A DNA stretch of 64,000 nt from Erythrobacter crassostreae (GTDB lineage Bacteria > Pseudomonadota > Alphaproteobacteria > Sphingomonadales > Sphingomonadaceae). The notes under the pieces are model-generated. The model searched no databases. It was not told the origin of the DNA and worked only from the letters and a program-made list of their open reading frames with translations. Positions 35,165 to 42,652 of the stretch are shown here, in pieces; positions within the stretch are counted from its first letter, which is position 1, and each line of letters starts with the position of its first letter. The translations under genes were made by a program, and so were the position numbers. Location of the stretch: NCBI RefSeq assembly GCF_019204045.1, contig NZ_JAGSPC010000001.1:1860001-1924000 (forward strand), given 5' to 3'.

Positions 35165-35644
35165 TTAAAGCTGGCCGAGCATGTGCTCCGCGCTGGAGAC
35201 TTTGAAGTCGCCTGGCTCTTCGACGTTCAGCTGCTCAACAACGCCGTCATTTACGACCATTGAGAAACGCTGGCCGCGCTTGCCCATGCCGAAACCGCTG
35301 CCGTCCATTGTCAGGCCCACAGCTTCTGCGAAGTCCGCGTTGCCGTCTGCGAGCATAGTAATGTCATCGCTGCCAGCGGCATTGTTCCACGCGCCCATGA
35401 CGAATGCGTCGTTCACTGCGGTGCCAACAATCTCGTCAACGCCTTTAGCTTTCAGGTCTTCGGCTTTCTCAACGAAGCCGGGAAGGTGCTTGGCCGAGCA
35501 AGTCGGGGTGAACGCACCGGGCACAGAAAACAGCGCGACTTTCTTGCCAGCGAAATACTCGCTTGCCTGAACCTGCTCTGGGCCTTCGGCTGTGGCCTTA
35601 ACCAGAGTCGCCTCGGGAAGTTTATCGCCTACGGAAATTGTCAT
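35165..35644 (-). CDS. Peroxiredoxin, Prx5-type
   Basis: This thiol peroxidase of 159 aa reduces hydrogen peroxide and alkyl hydroperoxides. It shows the Prx5 pattern: SVGDKLPEATL start, KVALFSVPGAFTPTCSAKHLPGF with the peroxidatic C49, and RFSMVVNDGVVEQLNVEEPG near the end. No resolving cysteine appears in the rest of the protein, so it is a 1-Cys type that would need glutathione/glutaredoxin, which fits the glutathione reductase elsewhere in the window. ATG at 35644 follows GGAGG. A TTG four codons upstream is rejected. Confidence 0.92.
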   Translation of the reverse strand: MTISVGDKLPEATLVKATAEGPEQVQASEYFAGKKVALFSVPGAFTPTCSAKHLPGFVEKAEDLKAKGVDEIVGTAVNDAFVMGAWNNAAGSDDITMLADGNADFAEAVGLTMDGSGFGMGKRGQRFSMVVNDGVVEQLNVEEPGDFKVSSAEHMLGQL

Positions 35645-35856
35645 GGCATCCTCCAAATATGGTGTGTGCTGCGCGGGGTAGGGCGCGCTTCACAACCGAT
35701 ATAGGCGCTCGCACTGCCGCGGCAATGCTTAAGCGAAAGCAAACGAAACCGGATTTGGGTTAAGGGCCCTTTACCGAGGGCTTTGAAGATCGGGTAAACA
35801 TCTTGGCCATACCTCTGATGCAGCGACGGGGAATCGCGGCAGAGGAGAAACAGGAA

Positions 35857-36486
35857 ATGCGGGTATCAAAAACATTCGGAGCCGGAATTGCGGCCTTGGC
35901 CTTATTAATGCCAGGCGGTGCGGGCGCGCAAGAGCTTGATCAGGCATATATCGGCCCGATCGCCGCGAATGCAGAGAACATCCGCAGCCTCAATATCATG
36001 CTGATGGTCACCTCGCTTCGCTGCCGCAAAAGTGCGCATGATTTTCGCGGGGAATACGATATGTTTTCCCGTAAGCATCAGCAGAATTTGGCAGAGCCGC
36101 ATACCCACCTCAGCCGCAATCTTGTTGTCAGCTATGGCGAAGACGGGACGGCGCGGGCGCTCGACAAAACCGGTGTAACGATCGCGAACAGATATGGCGA
36201 TGGGCACCCAACGCTCAAATGCGCAGACCTAAAGCGTGCAACATTCGACCTTGCCCGAAGTCAGGATCGAATGCGGCTTTCCAATATGGCTGACGCTTTG
36301 CTTGAGGGGTGGGCTTATCAGGATCGCCCGACCACAACTGCGCTCGCTCTAGTTGCCGGCGAGACAGCCAAGCCAGCTTTGGAATATGAAGCGCAATTGA
36401 TGAATGAGTCCAATCCCACACGCACAAATGGCAGTGTTCCAGAGAAAGTCCCAGCATCGAAAGTGCCCATTTGGCTTAGGGGTTAG
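35857..36486 (+). CDS. Exported hypothetical protein, 209 aa
   Basis: The protein has a signal peptide (MRVSKTFGAGIAALALLMPG, cleavage near AGAQ). The mature domain contains ENIRSLNIMLMVTSLRCRKS and NLAEPHTHLSR with two cysteines that could pair. I do not know the family name, but the composition is that of a conserved periplasmic protein of Sphingomonadales. The tail from about residue 180 is polar and disordered-looking. ATG at 35857 has AGGAGAAACAGGA upstream. An in-frame start at 35803 is less likely. It stands alone, followed by the ahcY control region. Confidence 0.75.
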   Translation: MRVSKTFGAGIAALALLMPGGAGAQELDQAYIGPIAANAENIRSLNIMLMVTSLRCRKSAHDFRGEYDMFSRKHQQNLAEPHTHLSRNLVVSYGEDGTARALDKTGVTIANRYGDGHPTLKCADLKRATFDLARSQDRMRLSNMADALLEGWAYQDRPTTTALALVAGETAKPALEYEAQLMNESNPTRTNGSVPEKVPASKVPIWLRG

Positions 36487-36500
36487 CGTACGACATAGAG

Positions 36501-36520
36501 ATATAAAGAAAACTTTATAT
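36501..36520. promoter_or_regulatory. Palindromic operator-like site upstream of ahcY
   Basis: ATATAAAG-AAAA-CTTTATAT is a perfect 8-bp inverted repeat, 63 bp before the ahcY start. AT-rich palindromes of this kind are reported, as I recall, for ArsR-family regulators (SahR/SamR) that sense S-adenosylhomocysteine or S-adenosylmethionine upstream of methionine-cycle genes. That link is inference; only the palindrome is seen. There is no T run suited to a terminator. Confidence 0.6.
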
Positions 36521-36583
36521 TTGATTGTCGGTGGCTAGATCGCTAGGGCGCGGTAACGCAAATTACCCCCGATGGAGACTAGA

Positions 36584-38002
36584 ATGGCGACCGCCGCACA
36601 TACGCACGAATATATCATCAAAGACATCGCGCTCGCACAATATGGTCGCGACGAGATTCATATTGCTGAAACCGAAATGCCGGGCCTGATGGCTCTGCGT
36701 GAAGAGTATGCCGCATCGCAGCCGCTCAAGGGCGCGCGCATCACCGGCTCGCTACACATGACGATCCAGACCGCCGTTCTGATCGAAACGCTGACAGCTC
36801 TTGGCGCGGAAGTACGCTGGGCGACCTGCAACATTTTCTCGACACAGGATCACGCCGCTGCCGCAATCGCCGACCAAGGCATTCCGGTTTTCGCGATCAA
36901 AGGCGAAACGCTGGCGGATTACTGGAACTATGTTGGCCGCATTTTTGATTGGTCGACTGAAGACGATGCTGATCTGACAACCAACATCATCCTCGATGAT
37001 GGCGGCGATGCCACCATGTTCGCTCTTTGGGGCGCGCGGATTGAAGCTGGCGAAGAAATGCCTGCTCCGCAGAACGCCGAAGAAATTGAGATGCAGAAAG
37101 CTCTCAAAGCCTATGTTGCTGCGAAGCCTGGTTACCTGACCAAAACGGTCCAGAACATCAAAGGTGTTTCGGAAGAGACCACCACCGGCGTTATGCGCCT
37201 TTACCAGATCGCCAAGCAGGGCAAATTGCCTTTCCCGGCGATCAACGTGAACGACAGCGTGACCAAGTCCAAGTTCGACAACCTGTATGGCTGTAAAGAA
37301 TCGCTGGTCGACGCAATCCGCCGCGCAACCGACGTGATGCTGGCCGGTAAAGTCGCCTGTGTCGCTGGCTACGGCGACGTTGGTAAGGGTTCTGCTGCTT
37401 CGCTCCGCGATGGCGGTGCCCGCGTTATGGTCACCGAAATCGATCCGATCTGTGCTTTGCAGGCGGCAATGGACGGCTTTGAAGTCGTATCGATGGAAGA
37501 AGCGACCAAGCGTGCTGATATCTTTGTGACCGCAACCGGCAACGAAGACGTCATCACCGGCGAGCACATGAAGAACATGAAAAACATGGCCATCGTGTGC
37601 AACATCGGTCACTTCGACAGCGAGATCCAAATCTCCGCGCTCGACAATTACGACTGGAAAGAGATCAAGGAAGGCACCGATATGGTCACCTTCCCTGAAG
37701 GCAATTCGCTGCTCATCCTTGCCAAGGGCCGCCTTGTGAACCTTGGCTGTGCCACTGGCCACCCGAGCTTCGTGATGTCCGCTAGCTTTACCAACCAAAC
37801 GCTGGCCCAAATCGAACTGTTCACCAAGTCGGATGAGTACGAGAACGACGTCTACGTCCTTCCAAAGCATCTCGACGAGAAAGTGGCTGCTTTGCACCTC
37901 GAAAAGCTTGGTGTTCAGTTGACACAGCTCAGCCAGAAGCAAGCCGATTATATCGGTGTGCCTTCGGCTGGTCCGTTCAAGCCGGATCACTACCGTTACT
38001 AA
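36584..38002 (+). CDS. ahcY: Adenosylhomocysteinase (S-adenosyl-L-homocysteine hydrolase)
   Basis: This NAD-dependent enzyme splits S-adenosylhomocysteine into adenosine and homocysteine, keeping methylation going. The 472-aa protein shows [53 protein letters not shown], the NAD-binding [24 protein letters not shown] region and the C-terminal KPDHYRY, all diagnostic. Its length includes the insert seen in many bacterial forms. ATG at 36584 is preferred over 36572 because GGAGACT lies between them. Homocysteine from this step joins the product of MetY (20.5 kb) in the methionine cycle. A palindrome lies upstream and a terminator follows. Confidence 0.97.
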   Translation: MATAAHTHEYIIKDIALAQYGRDEIHIAETEMPGLMALREEYAASQPLKGARITGSLHMTIQTAVLIETLTALGAEVRWATCNIFSTQDHAAAAIADQGIPVFAIKGETLADYWNYVGRIFDWSTEDDADLTTNIILDDGGDATMFALWGARIEAGEEMPAPQNAEEIEMQKALKAYVAAKPGYLTKTVQNIKGVSEETTTGVMRLYQIAKQGKLPFPAINVNDSVTKSKFDNLYGCKESLVDAIRRATDVMLAGKVACVAGYGDVGKGSAASLRDGGARVMVTEIDPICALQAAMDGFEVVSMEEATKRADIFVTATGNEDVITGEHMKNMKNMAIVCNIGHFDSEIQISALDNYDWKEIKEGTDMVTFPEGNSLLILAKGRLVNLGCATGHPSFVMSASFTNQTLAQIELFTKSDEYENDVYVLPKHLDEKVAALHLEKLGVQLTQLSQKQADYIGVPSAGPFKPDHYRY

Positions 38003-38045
38003 GCGGTTTTGCTGAGCGAGAGCTCGGTTTATCGACGAGATAGGG

Positions 38046-38083
38046 AAGCCCCACGCAAATCATCGGATTTGCGGGGGCTTTTC
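38046..38083 (+). terminator. Terminator after ahcY
   Basis: The arms AAGCCCCACGCAAATC and GATTTGCGGGGGCTT (one bulge/mismatch) with loop ATCG are followed by TTTTCCTT. This is a good intrinsic terminator that isolates ahcY from the divL operon. Confidence 0.9.
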
Positions 38084-38131
38084 CTTGTGAGAGCAGTTGC
38101 ATCGGCGCTCTCGGCGGCATAGCTGCAACCT

Positions 38132-40495
38132 ATGGAACTTTCGCCGCTCATTCTTGCCATCATCGGGCTTGTGCTCGCCGCTTGGGCGGCAGGTGCGGCG
38201 GTCATGATGATCCGTGCGAGTAAAAAGACGCGGCGAACCAAAGCCCTGCAAACCTCGCTTAAGCGGATGCAGCGCATGATGGACATGGCGCCGGCAATTC
38301 CGATGCTGGTGCGGGTCGATGGCCGGATCGAAGCGCCCGAGCGGCTGGCGCGCTGGCTTGGCCTGGAGGCAATGCCGAATTATTTGAGCGAGCTTGCTGC
38401 TGAGGATGAAGATGCCGGCCATCAGGGGCTTTCCGATGCTCAGGTGAAAACCCTTTCAGAAAAAGTACGCCTTACCCAGAAAAGCGCGGCACCTTTCCAG
38501 ATAGCGATTACGCCGCCGGGATCAGGCCGCAGCTTGGCGTTGCAAGGCGCGCTGGCCGATCCGCAAGTCTCGCCCGGAGGGGCGGCGCTGGTTTGGGTGT
38601 TCGACTTCACCGAAAGTCAGGACGAATTGTCGCTGATGCGTCAGGCCGCTTCGCAGGCAGAGAGTGACTTTGCTGCGCTGGTGGGGCTGATCGAAGCGGC
38701 GCCGGTGCCCATGTGGTTCCGTGGGCGCGACATGCGGTTGCAGCTTGTCAATCAGGCCTATGTTGATGCGGTGGACGCTGAAGACGCAGCCGCTGTTATC
38801 GAAGGCCAGATCGAATTGCTTGAAGCGGAGGATGGCAAAAGCCCCGCCCAACAAGCGCGCGGGGTGTTTGAGGCCCTTGAGCAAAAGGAGCGCGTCACAA
38901 CGGCAACGCTCCATGGTGAACGACGTACTTTGCGGGTCAGCAATCAGCCACTCGGCAAGGAAGGCGTCACTGGTTACGCAATCGATATCGAAGAACAGCA
39001 GCAGGTTTTGCGTGAATTCCGTGCCTTCCGCGAAGCTCAACGCGAAATGCTGGACCAGCTTTCCGTCGGCGTGGCGCAGTTCAATGATGCGGAAGAACTG
39101 ACATTTGCCAACCAGCCATTCCGCCGGCTGTTCGAACTGCCCGATGGCGCGGTGCGTGAGAATATCCGATTTGACCGCTTCCTTTCCGAAGCGCGCGAAA
39201 AAGGTCTGACCCCTGAGGTCCGCGACTTTCCGGAATGGCGACGCGAACATGCTGCGTGGTTCGATTCCGCAGATATGCAGGAAGAGGCGTGGCCGCTTGC
39301 CGGCGGAGTGCACCTGCGTATTGTGGCGCAGCCATTGCCGGATGGCGGGATTGTCTTGGTGGCGGAAGACCAGACCGAAAGCCTTGCGCTCTCTGCAACC
39401 CGCGACACGCTGCTTCGAACCCGCACCGCAACGCTTGACAGTCTGTTCGAAGCGCTTGCGATCTTCGCGCCGGATGGATCGGTCCAGCTCTGGAACCGCA
39501 GTTTTGCGGGCACTTGGGGCCTTTCGAGCGAGTTCCTAGATACGCACCCGAGCGCCGATGCGCTGCTGGAAGCGATTGGCAAAAACCTAAGTAAGCCGTC
39601 CGAAACAAGACGGATCGGGGCAGTTGTCCGCGCTGCCACTTTGGACCGGACGGAGAAGGAAGGGCGCGTGCAGCTCTCGGATGGACGCTCGCTGCGTTTT
39701 GCCGGAGTGCCGCTTCCCGATGGCAATGGTTTGCTTACCGTCCTCGACATTACCGATTCTCAAAAGGCGGAGCAGGCGCTGCGCGAACGTGCGGTTGCGC
39801 TTGAGGAGGCGGATGCAGTGAAGGCGCGTTTCCTCGCGAATATGTCATACGAATTCCGGACGCCGCTTACGACCATCGGCGGCTATGCCGAGCTCTTGAA
39901 AAGCGGTGCGGCGGGCGAGATCGGGGACGGCGCAGGCGAGTATGTCGATTCAATTCTGACAGCGGTCGCGCGCCTGACCGAACAGGTCGAAAATGTCCTT
40001 GATCTCTCTCAGAGTGAGGCGGGGCTATTGCCGATTACGAAGGAAGATGCTGATCTGCTGACGTTCCTGACTAAGCTGGTTCGGGAACGGGAGACCGCCA
40101 TTATCAAGGCTCAATTGGGATTGGACCTTAAGGGTAAGCGCGGGCGCAAAGTGGAAATTGACGCGCGTCAGCTTGGGCGTGCTGTCGGCAATCTGCTCGA
40201 TAATGCAATCAACGGTACACCGCCTGACGGGCATATCCTGATCGAGATTCTTAAATCCGATCCAGAGGGCGAATGGCGCACTAGCTTTGTAATCTCTGAT
40301 AACGGGGCGGGTATGGCGTCGGATGAATTAGAGCGCGCATTGGACGGCGGACGGTCAACGGAGGATGGTGATAATGAAAAGCGCACTGGCCTTGGCATTC
40401 CGCTCGCACGCCAATTGATCGCGGCGCATGGCGGCTTGCTGGAAATCACCAGCGAAGAAGGCGTGGGCACCACTGCGGTCATCCACCTGCCGTGA
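38132..40495 (+). CDS. divL: DivL-type PAS sensor kinase with tyrosine at the H-box
   Basis: The 787-aa protein has one N-terminal membrane segment (SPLILAIIGLVLAAWAAGAA), several PAS-like regions (about residues 180-300, 310-420 and 430-550), a DHp helix and an ATPase domain. In the H-box (FLANMSYEFRTPL) the phosphorylatable histidine is replaced by Tyr573. The ATP-binding boxes are intact: N-box NLLDNAIN (about 687), G1 DNGAGM (723) and G2 GLGIPLARQL (753). The Tyr-for-His swap is the hallmark of Caulobacter DivL, which binds phospho-signal regulator DivK and controls the CckA-CtrA cell-cycle pathway at the pole. It is first in a chain of overlapping genes; its stop overlaps tsaE. Confidence 0.92.
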   Translation: MELSPLILAIIGLVLAAWAAGAAVMMIRASKKTRRTKALQTSLKRMQRMMDMAPAIPMLVRVDGRIEAPERLARWLGLEAMPNYLSELAAEDEDAGHQGLSDAQVKTLSEKVRLTQKSAAPFQIAITPPGSGRSLALQGALADPQVSPGGAALVWVFDFTESQDELSLMRQAASQAESDFAALVGLIEAAPVPMWFRGRDMRLQLVNQAYVDAVDAEDAAAVIEGQIELLEAEDGKSPAQQARGVFEALEQKERVTTATLHGERRTLRVSNQPLGKEGVTGYAIDIEEQQQVLREFRAFREAQREMLDQLSVGVAQFNDAEELTFANQPFRRLFELPDGAVRENIRFDRFLSEAREKGLTPEVRDFPEWRREHAAWFDSADMQEEAWPLAGGVHLRIVAQPLPDGGIVLVAEDQTESLALSATRDTLLRTRTATLDSLFEALAIFAPDGSVQLWNRSFAGTWGLSSEFLDTHPSADALLEAIGKNLSKPSETRRIGAVVRAATLDRTEKEGRVQLSDGRSLRFAGVPLPDGNGLLTVLDITDSQKAEQALRERAVALEEADAVKARFLANMSYEFRTPLTTIGGYAELLKSGAAGEIGDGAGEYVDSILTAVARLTEQVENVLDLSQSEAGLLPITKEDADLLTFLTKLVRERETAIIKAQLGLDLKGKRGRKVEIDARQLGRAVGNLLDNAINGTPPDGHILIEILKSDPEGEWRTSFVISDNGAGMASDELERALDGGRSTEDGDNEKRTGLGIPLARQLIAAHGGLLEITSEEGVGTTAVIHLP

Positions 40496-40947
40496 GTGAG
40501 CCGAAGCAATACGAACTACCGGATTTGGCGGCCATGGAGGCGTTTGGCGCGCAATTGGCCGAGCGTTTGCAAGCAGGTGATGTCATTGCGCTGGAAGGCG
40601 GGTTGGGTGCGGGAAAAACAACACTTGCCCGCGCCATCATTGCAGCGCTTGGATACGAGCAAGAGGTTCCGTCGCCTACTTTCACGATCATCGAAACCTA
40701 CGATGCGCCGCCGCTGCGCGTGCCGGTCGTCCATGCCGATTTTTACCGTTTGAACGATCCGTCAGAGGTCGAAGAAATCGGATTGGATGACTACCGCGAC
40801 GGCGCTGCGATGATTGCCGAATGGCCTGATCATGCGGGCGGGTTTACGCATGAGGCGAAATGCCTCTCGATCCTGTTGGAAACCTCTGGTGAAGGGCGAA
40901 TTGCGATTGCGCGCGCAGGTGCCGATTGGCTAGGACGACTGCCATGA
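40492..40947 (+). CDS. tsaE: tRNA threonylcarbamoyladenosine biosynthesis ATPase TsaE
   Basis: TsaE is the ATPase partner of TsaB/TsaD in making the t6A modification of ANN-decoding tRNAs. The 151-aa protein has the Walker A GGLGAGKTT (residues 36-44), VPSPTFTIIETYDA, HADFYRLNDPSEVEEIGLDDY and a typical aspartate-rich C-terminal half. GTG at 40492 overlaps the divL stop by 4 bp, and its own stop overlaps amgK by 4 bp (ATGA). Confidence 0.95.
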   Translation: MSEPKQYELPDLAAMEAFGAQLAERLQAGDVIALEGGLGAGKTTLARAIIAALGYEQEVPSPTFTIIETYDAPPLRVPVVHADFYRLNDPSEVEEIGLDDYRDGAAMIAEWPDHAGGFTHEAKCLSILLETSGEGRIAIARAGADWLGRLP

Positions 40948-41933
40948 GCGAACTTCCTGATGGGCTACACGAATTTCTGCAAAAGGCCGGATGGGAGAGC
41001 GCCGAGATTAACGCGATTCCGGGTGATGCATCGTTCCGCCGCTATTTCCGGTTGCGCAAAGCCGATGGCGCAGGGGCTATGCTCATGCATGCCCCGCCGC
41101 CTCATGAAGATCCGGTGCCGTTTCTGAATGTCGCTGAATGGCTTTCAAGCGAGGGGCTTCGCGCGCCGCAAATCTATGCCTCCGATGCGCCTCAAGGATG
41201 GGTTCTGATCGAAGATTTCGGCGATGACCGGATGCGCGACTGGCTCGATGTTCACCCTGATCGCGAAACCGCAGCCTATGAAGGCGCGATCGATGCGCTG
41301 GTTGAACTGCACAAGCGACCAGCGGGTCCGTTTCCAGCCTACGACATGCCCATCTATGCGCGGGAAACCGGACTGCTCACCGAGTGGTACGCTCCGGCAC
41401 AAAATCTTGCGGTCGATACCGCTGGATATGATGCCGCATGGAAGGCTGCGCTCGCGCCGATGATGCTTCGCCAGAAGCCGGGCGTGACCGTGCTGCGCGA
41501 CTATCACGCGGAAAACATCATGCTGCTGGGCGATCCGGCCAAAAATGCGCCTCAGGGTCTGATTGATTTTCAGGACGCGCTGGTTGGCCACCCTGCCTAT
41601 GATCTCGTCTCGCTTCTTCAGGACGCTCGCCGCGATGTGTCCGAGGAATTGGAGACTGCGATGCTCGCGCGCTATCTTGATCGCGCTGACGCGGATGCTG
41701 AGTTTCGCGCGGACTATGCGCGGCTTGGTGCGCAGCGAAATGCCAAAATCGTCGGCATCTTCACCCGCCTTTACAAGCGCGACGGCAAGCCGCGCTATCT
41801 GGACATGATCCCGCGTGTATGGGCAGCGATGGAACGGGATTTGGCGCATCCGGCGCTGGAGCCTGTCGCAGATTGGTTCGCTGTGAATATTCCGTCAGAA
41901 CTGCGTGCGAGGGGTGGAGGAACGATCACATGA
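40944..41933 (+). CDS. amgK: N-acetylmuramate/N-acetylglucosamine kinase AmgK
   Basis: AmgK is an aminoglycoside-phosphotransferase-fold kinase that phosphorylates the anomeric position of MurNAc in the cell-wall recycling route that bypasses GlcN-6-P. The 329-aa protein shows GDASFRRYFRLRKADGAGAMLM, VLIEDFGDDRMRDWL, the catalytic loop VLRDYHAENIMLL and metal-binding LIDFQDALVGHPAYDLVSLLQDARRDV. Identity as AmgK rests on this pattern and on the immediately coupled murU gene. Overlaps of 4 bp exist on both sides. The frame also opens at 40926, but ATG at 40944 fits the coupling. Confidence 0.9.
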   Translation: MSELPDGLHEFLQKAGWESAEINAIPGDASFRRYFRLRKADGAGAMLMHAPPPHEDPVPFLNVAEWLSSEGLRAPQIYASDAPQGWVLIEDFGDDRMRDWLDVHPDRETAAYEGAIDALVELHKRPAGPFPAYDMPIYARETGLLTEWYAPAQNLAVDTAGYDAAWKAALAPMMLRQKPGVTVLRDYHAENIMLLGDPAKNAPQGLIDFQDALVGHPAYDLVSLLQDARRDVSEELETAMLARYLDRADADAEFRADYARLGAQRNAKIVGIFTRLYKRDGKPRYLDMIPRVWAAMERDLAHPALEPVADWFAVNIPSELRARGGGTIT

Positions 41934-42652
41934 GCGGCGATGGTTTGGCCAGCGACACAGCGATGGTGATGGCCGCTGGTATGGGTAAACGGATGCGTCC
42001 GCTTACCGCTAGCCAGCCCAAACCGATGGTCCGCGTTGCAGGTAAACCTCTGATCGATCATGCGCTTGATCGCTTGTCAGACAATGGCATCGCAAAGGCT
42101 GTCGTAAACGTCCATTACATGGCCGACGCCCTCGAAGCGCATGTGCTTGACCGAAAAAATCCTAAGGTCGTTGTCTCTGACGAACGCGACGCTTTGCTGG
42201 AGACGGGCGGAGGGTTGATCCGCGCGCAAGCACATCTGCCTGACCCGTTTTTCTGCCTGAACGCCGACAATATCTGGCTGGACGGTCCGCGCGATGCTTT
42301 TCGTGACCTGTCTGAGCTTTGGAATCCGGAGAAGATGGACGCGCTTTTGCTGGTCGTGACCCATGTAAGGGCCGCCAATTTCAATGGGCAAGGTGATTTC
42401 TACATGGATGGCGCAGGAAAGCTCTCTCGGCGCTTGCCCGGACGGATCGCGCCTTTCATTTACACCGGCATTCAGCTGATTTCGCATCGGCTTTTGCGAG
42501 ACGCGCCGGACGGCAAATTTTCGACCAATATTCTTTGGAATCGCGCCATTGAAGAGGGGCGTCTGTACGGCGCGGCCTTTACTGGCCAATGGTTCGAAGT
42601 CGGCACGCCAGAGGCGATCGGTCCCACCGAAAATGCGCTAAGACGTGGGTGA
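41930..42652 (+). CDS. murU: N-acetylmuramate alpha-1-phosphate uridylyltransferase MurU
   Basis: MurU turns MurNAc-1-phosphate (made by AmgK) into UDP-MurNAc, feeding peptidoglycan synthesis and conferring fosfomycin tolerance in organisms studied. The 240-aa nucleotidyltransferase has the signature VMAAGMGKRMRPLTASQPKP and the metal/sugar motif FFCLNADNIW. It is related to mannose-1-phosphate guanylyltransferases, but the overlap with amgK supports MurU. ATG at 41930 overlaps the amgK stop. It also overlaps addB by 8 bp. Confidence 0.9.
   Translation: MSGDGLASDTAMVMAAGMGKRMRPLTASQPKPMVRVAGKPLIDHALDRLSDNGIAKAVVNVHYMADALEAHVLDRKNPKVVVSDERDALLETGGGLIRAQAHLPDPFFCLNADNIWLDGPRDAFRDLSELWNPEKMDALLLVVTHVRAANFNGQGDFYMDGAGKLSRRLPGRIAPFIYTGIQLISHRLLRDAPDGKFSTNILWNRAIEEGRLYGAAFTGQWFEVGTPEAIGPTENALRRG

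Noticed and set aside
36487..36583. An SAH or SAM riboswitch upstream of ahcY
   Set aside because: The 97-base gap is too short and too AT-rich for the SAH riboswitch fold, and I see no matching conserved core; a protein-bound palindrome explains the symmetry better.
36752..37990. A 412-codon open frame on the minus strand opposite ahcY
   Set aside because: It is the antisense shadow of a well-conserved gene in GC-rich DNA, has no ribosome binding site and shows no recognisable domain.
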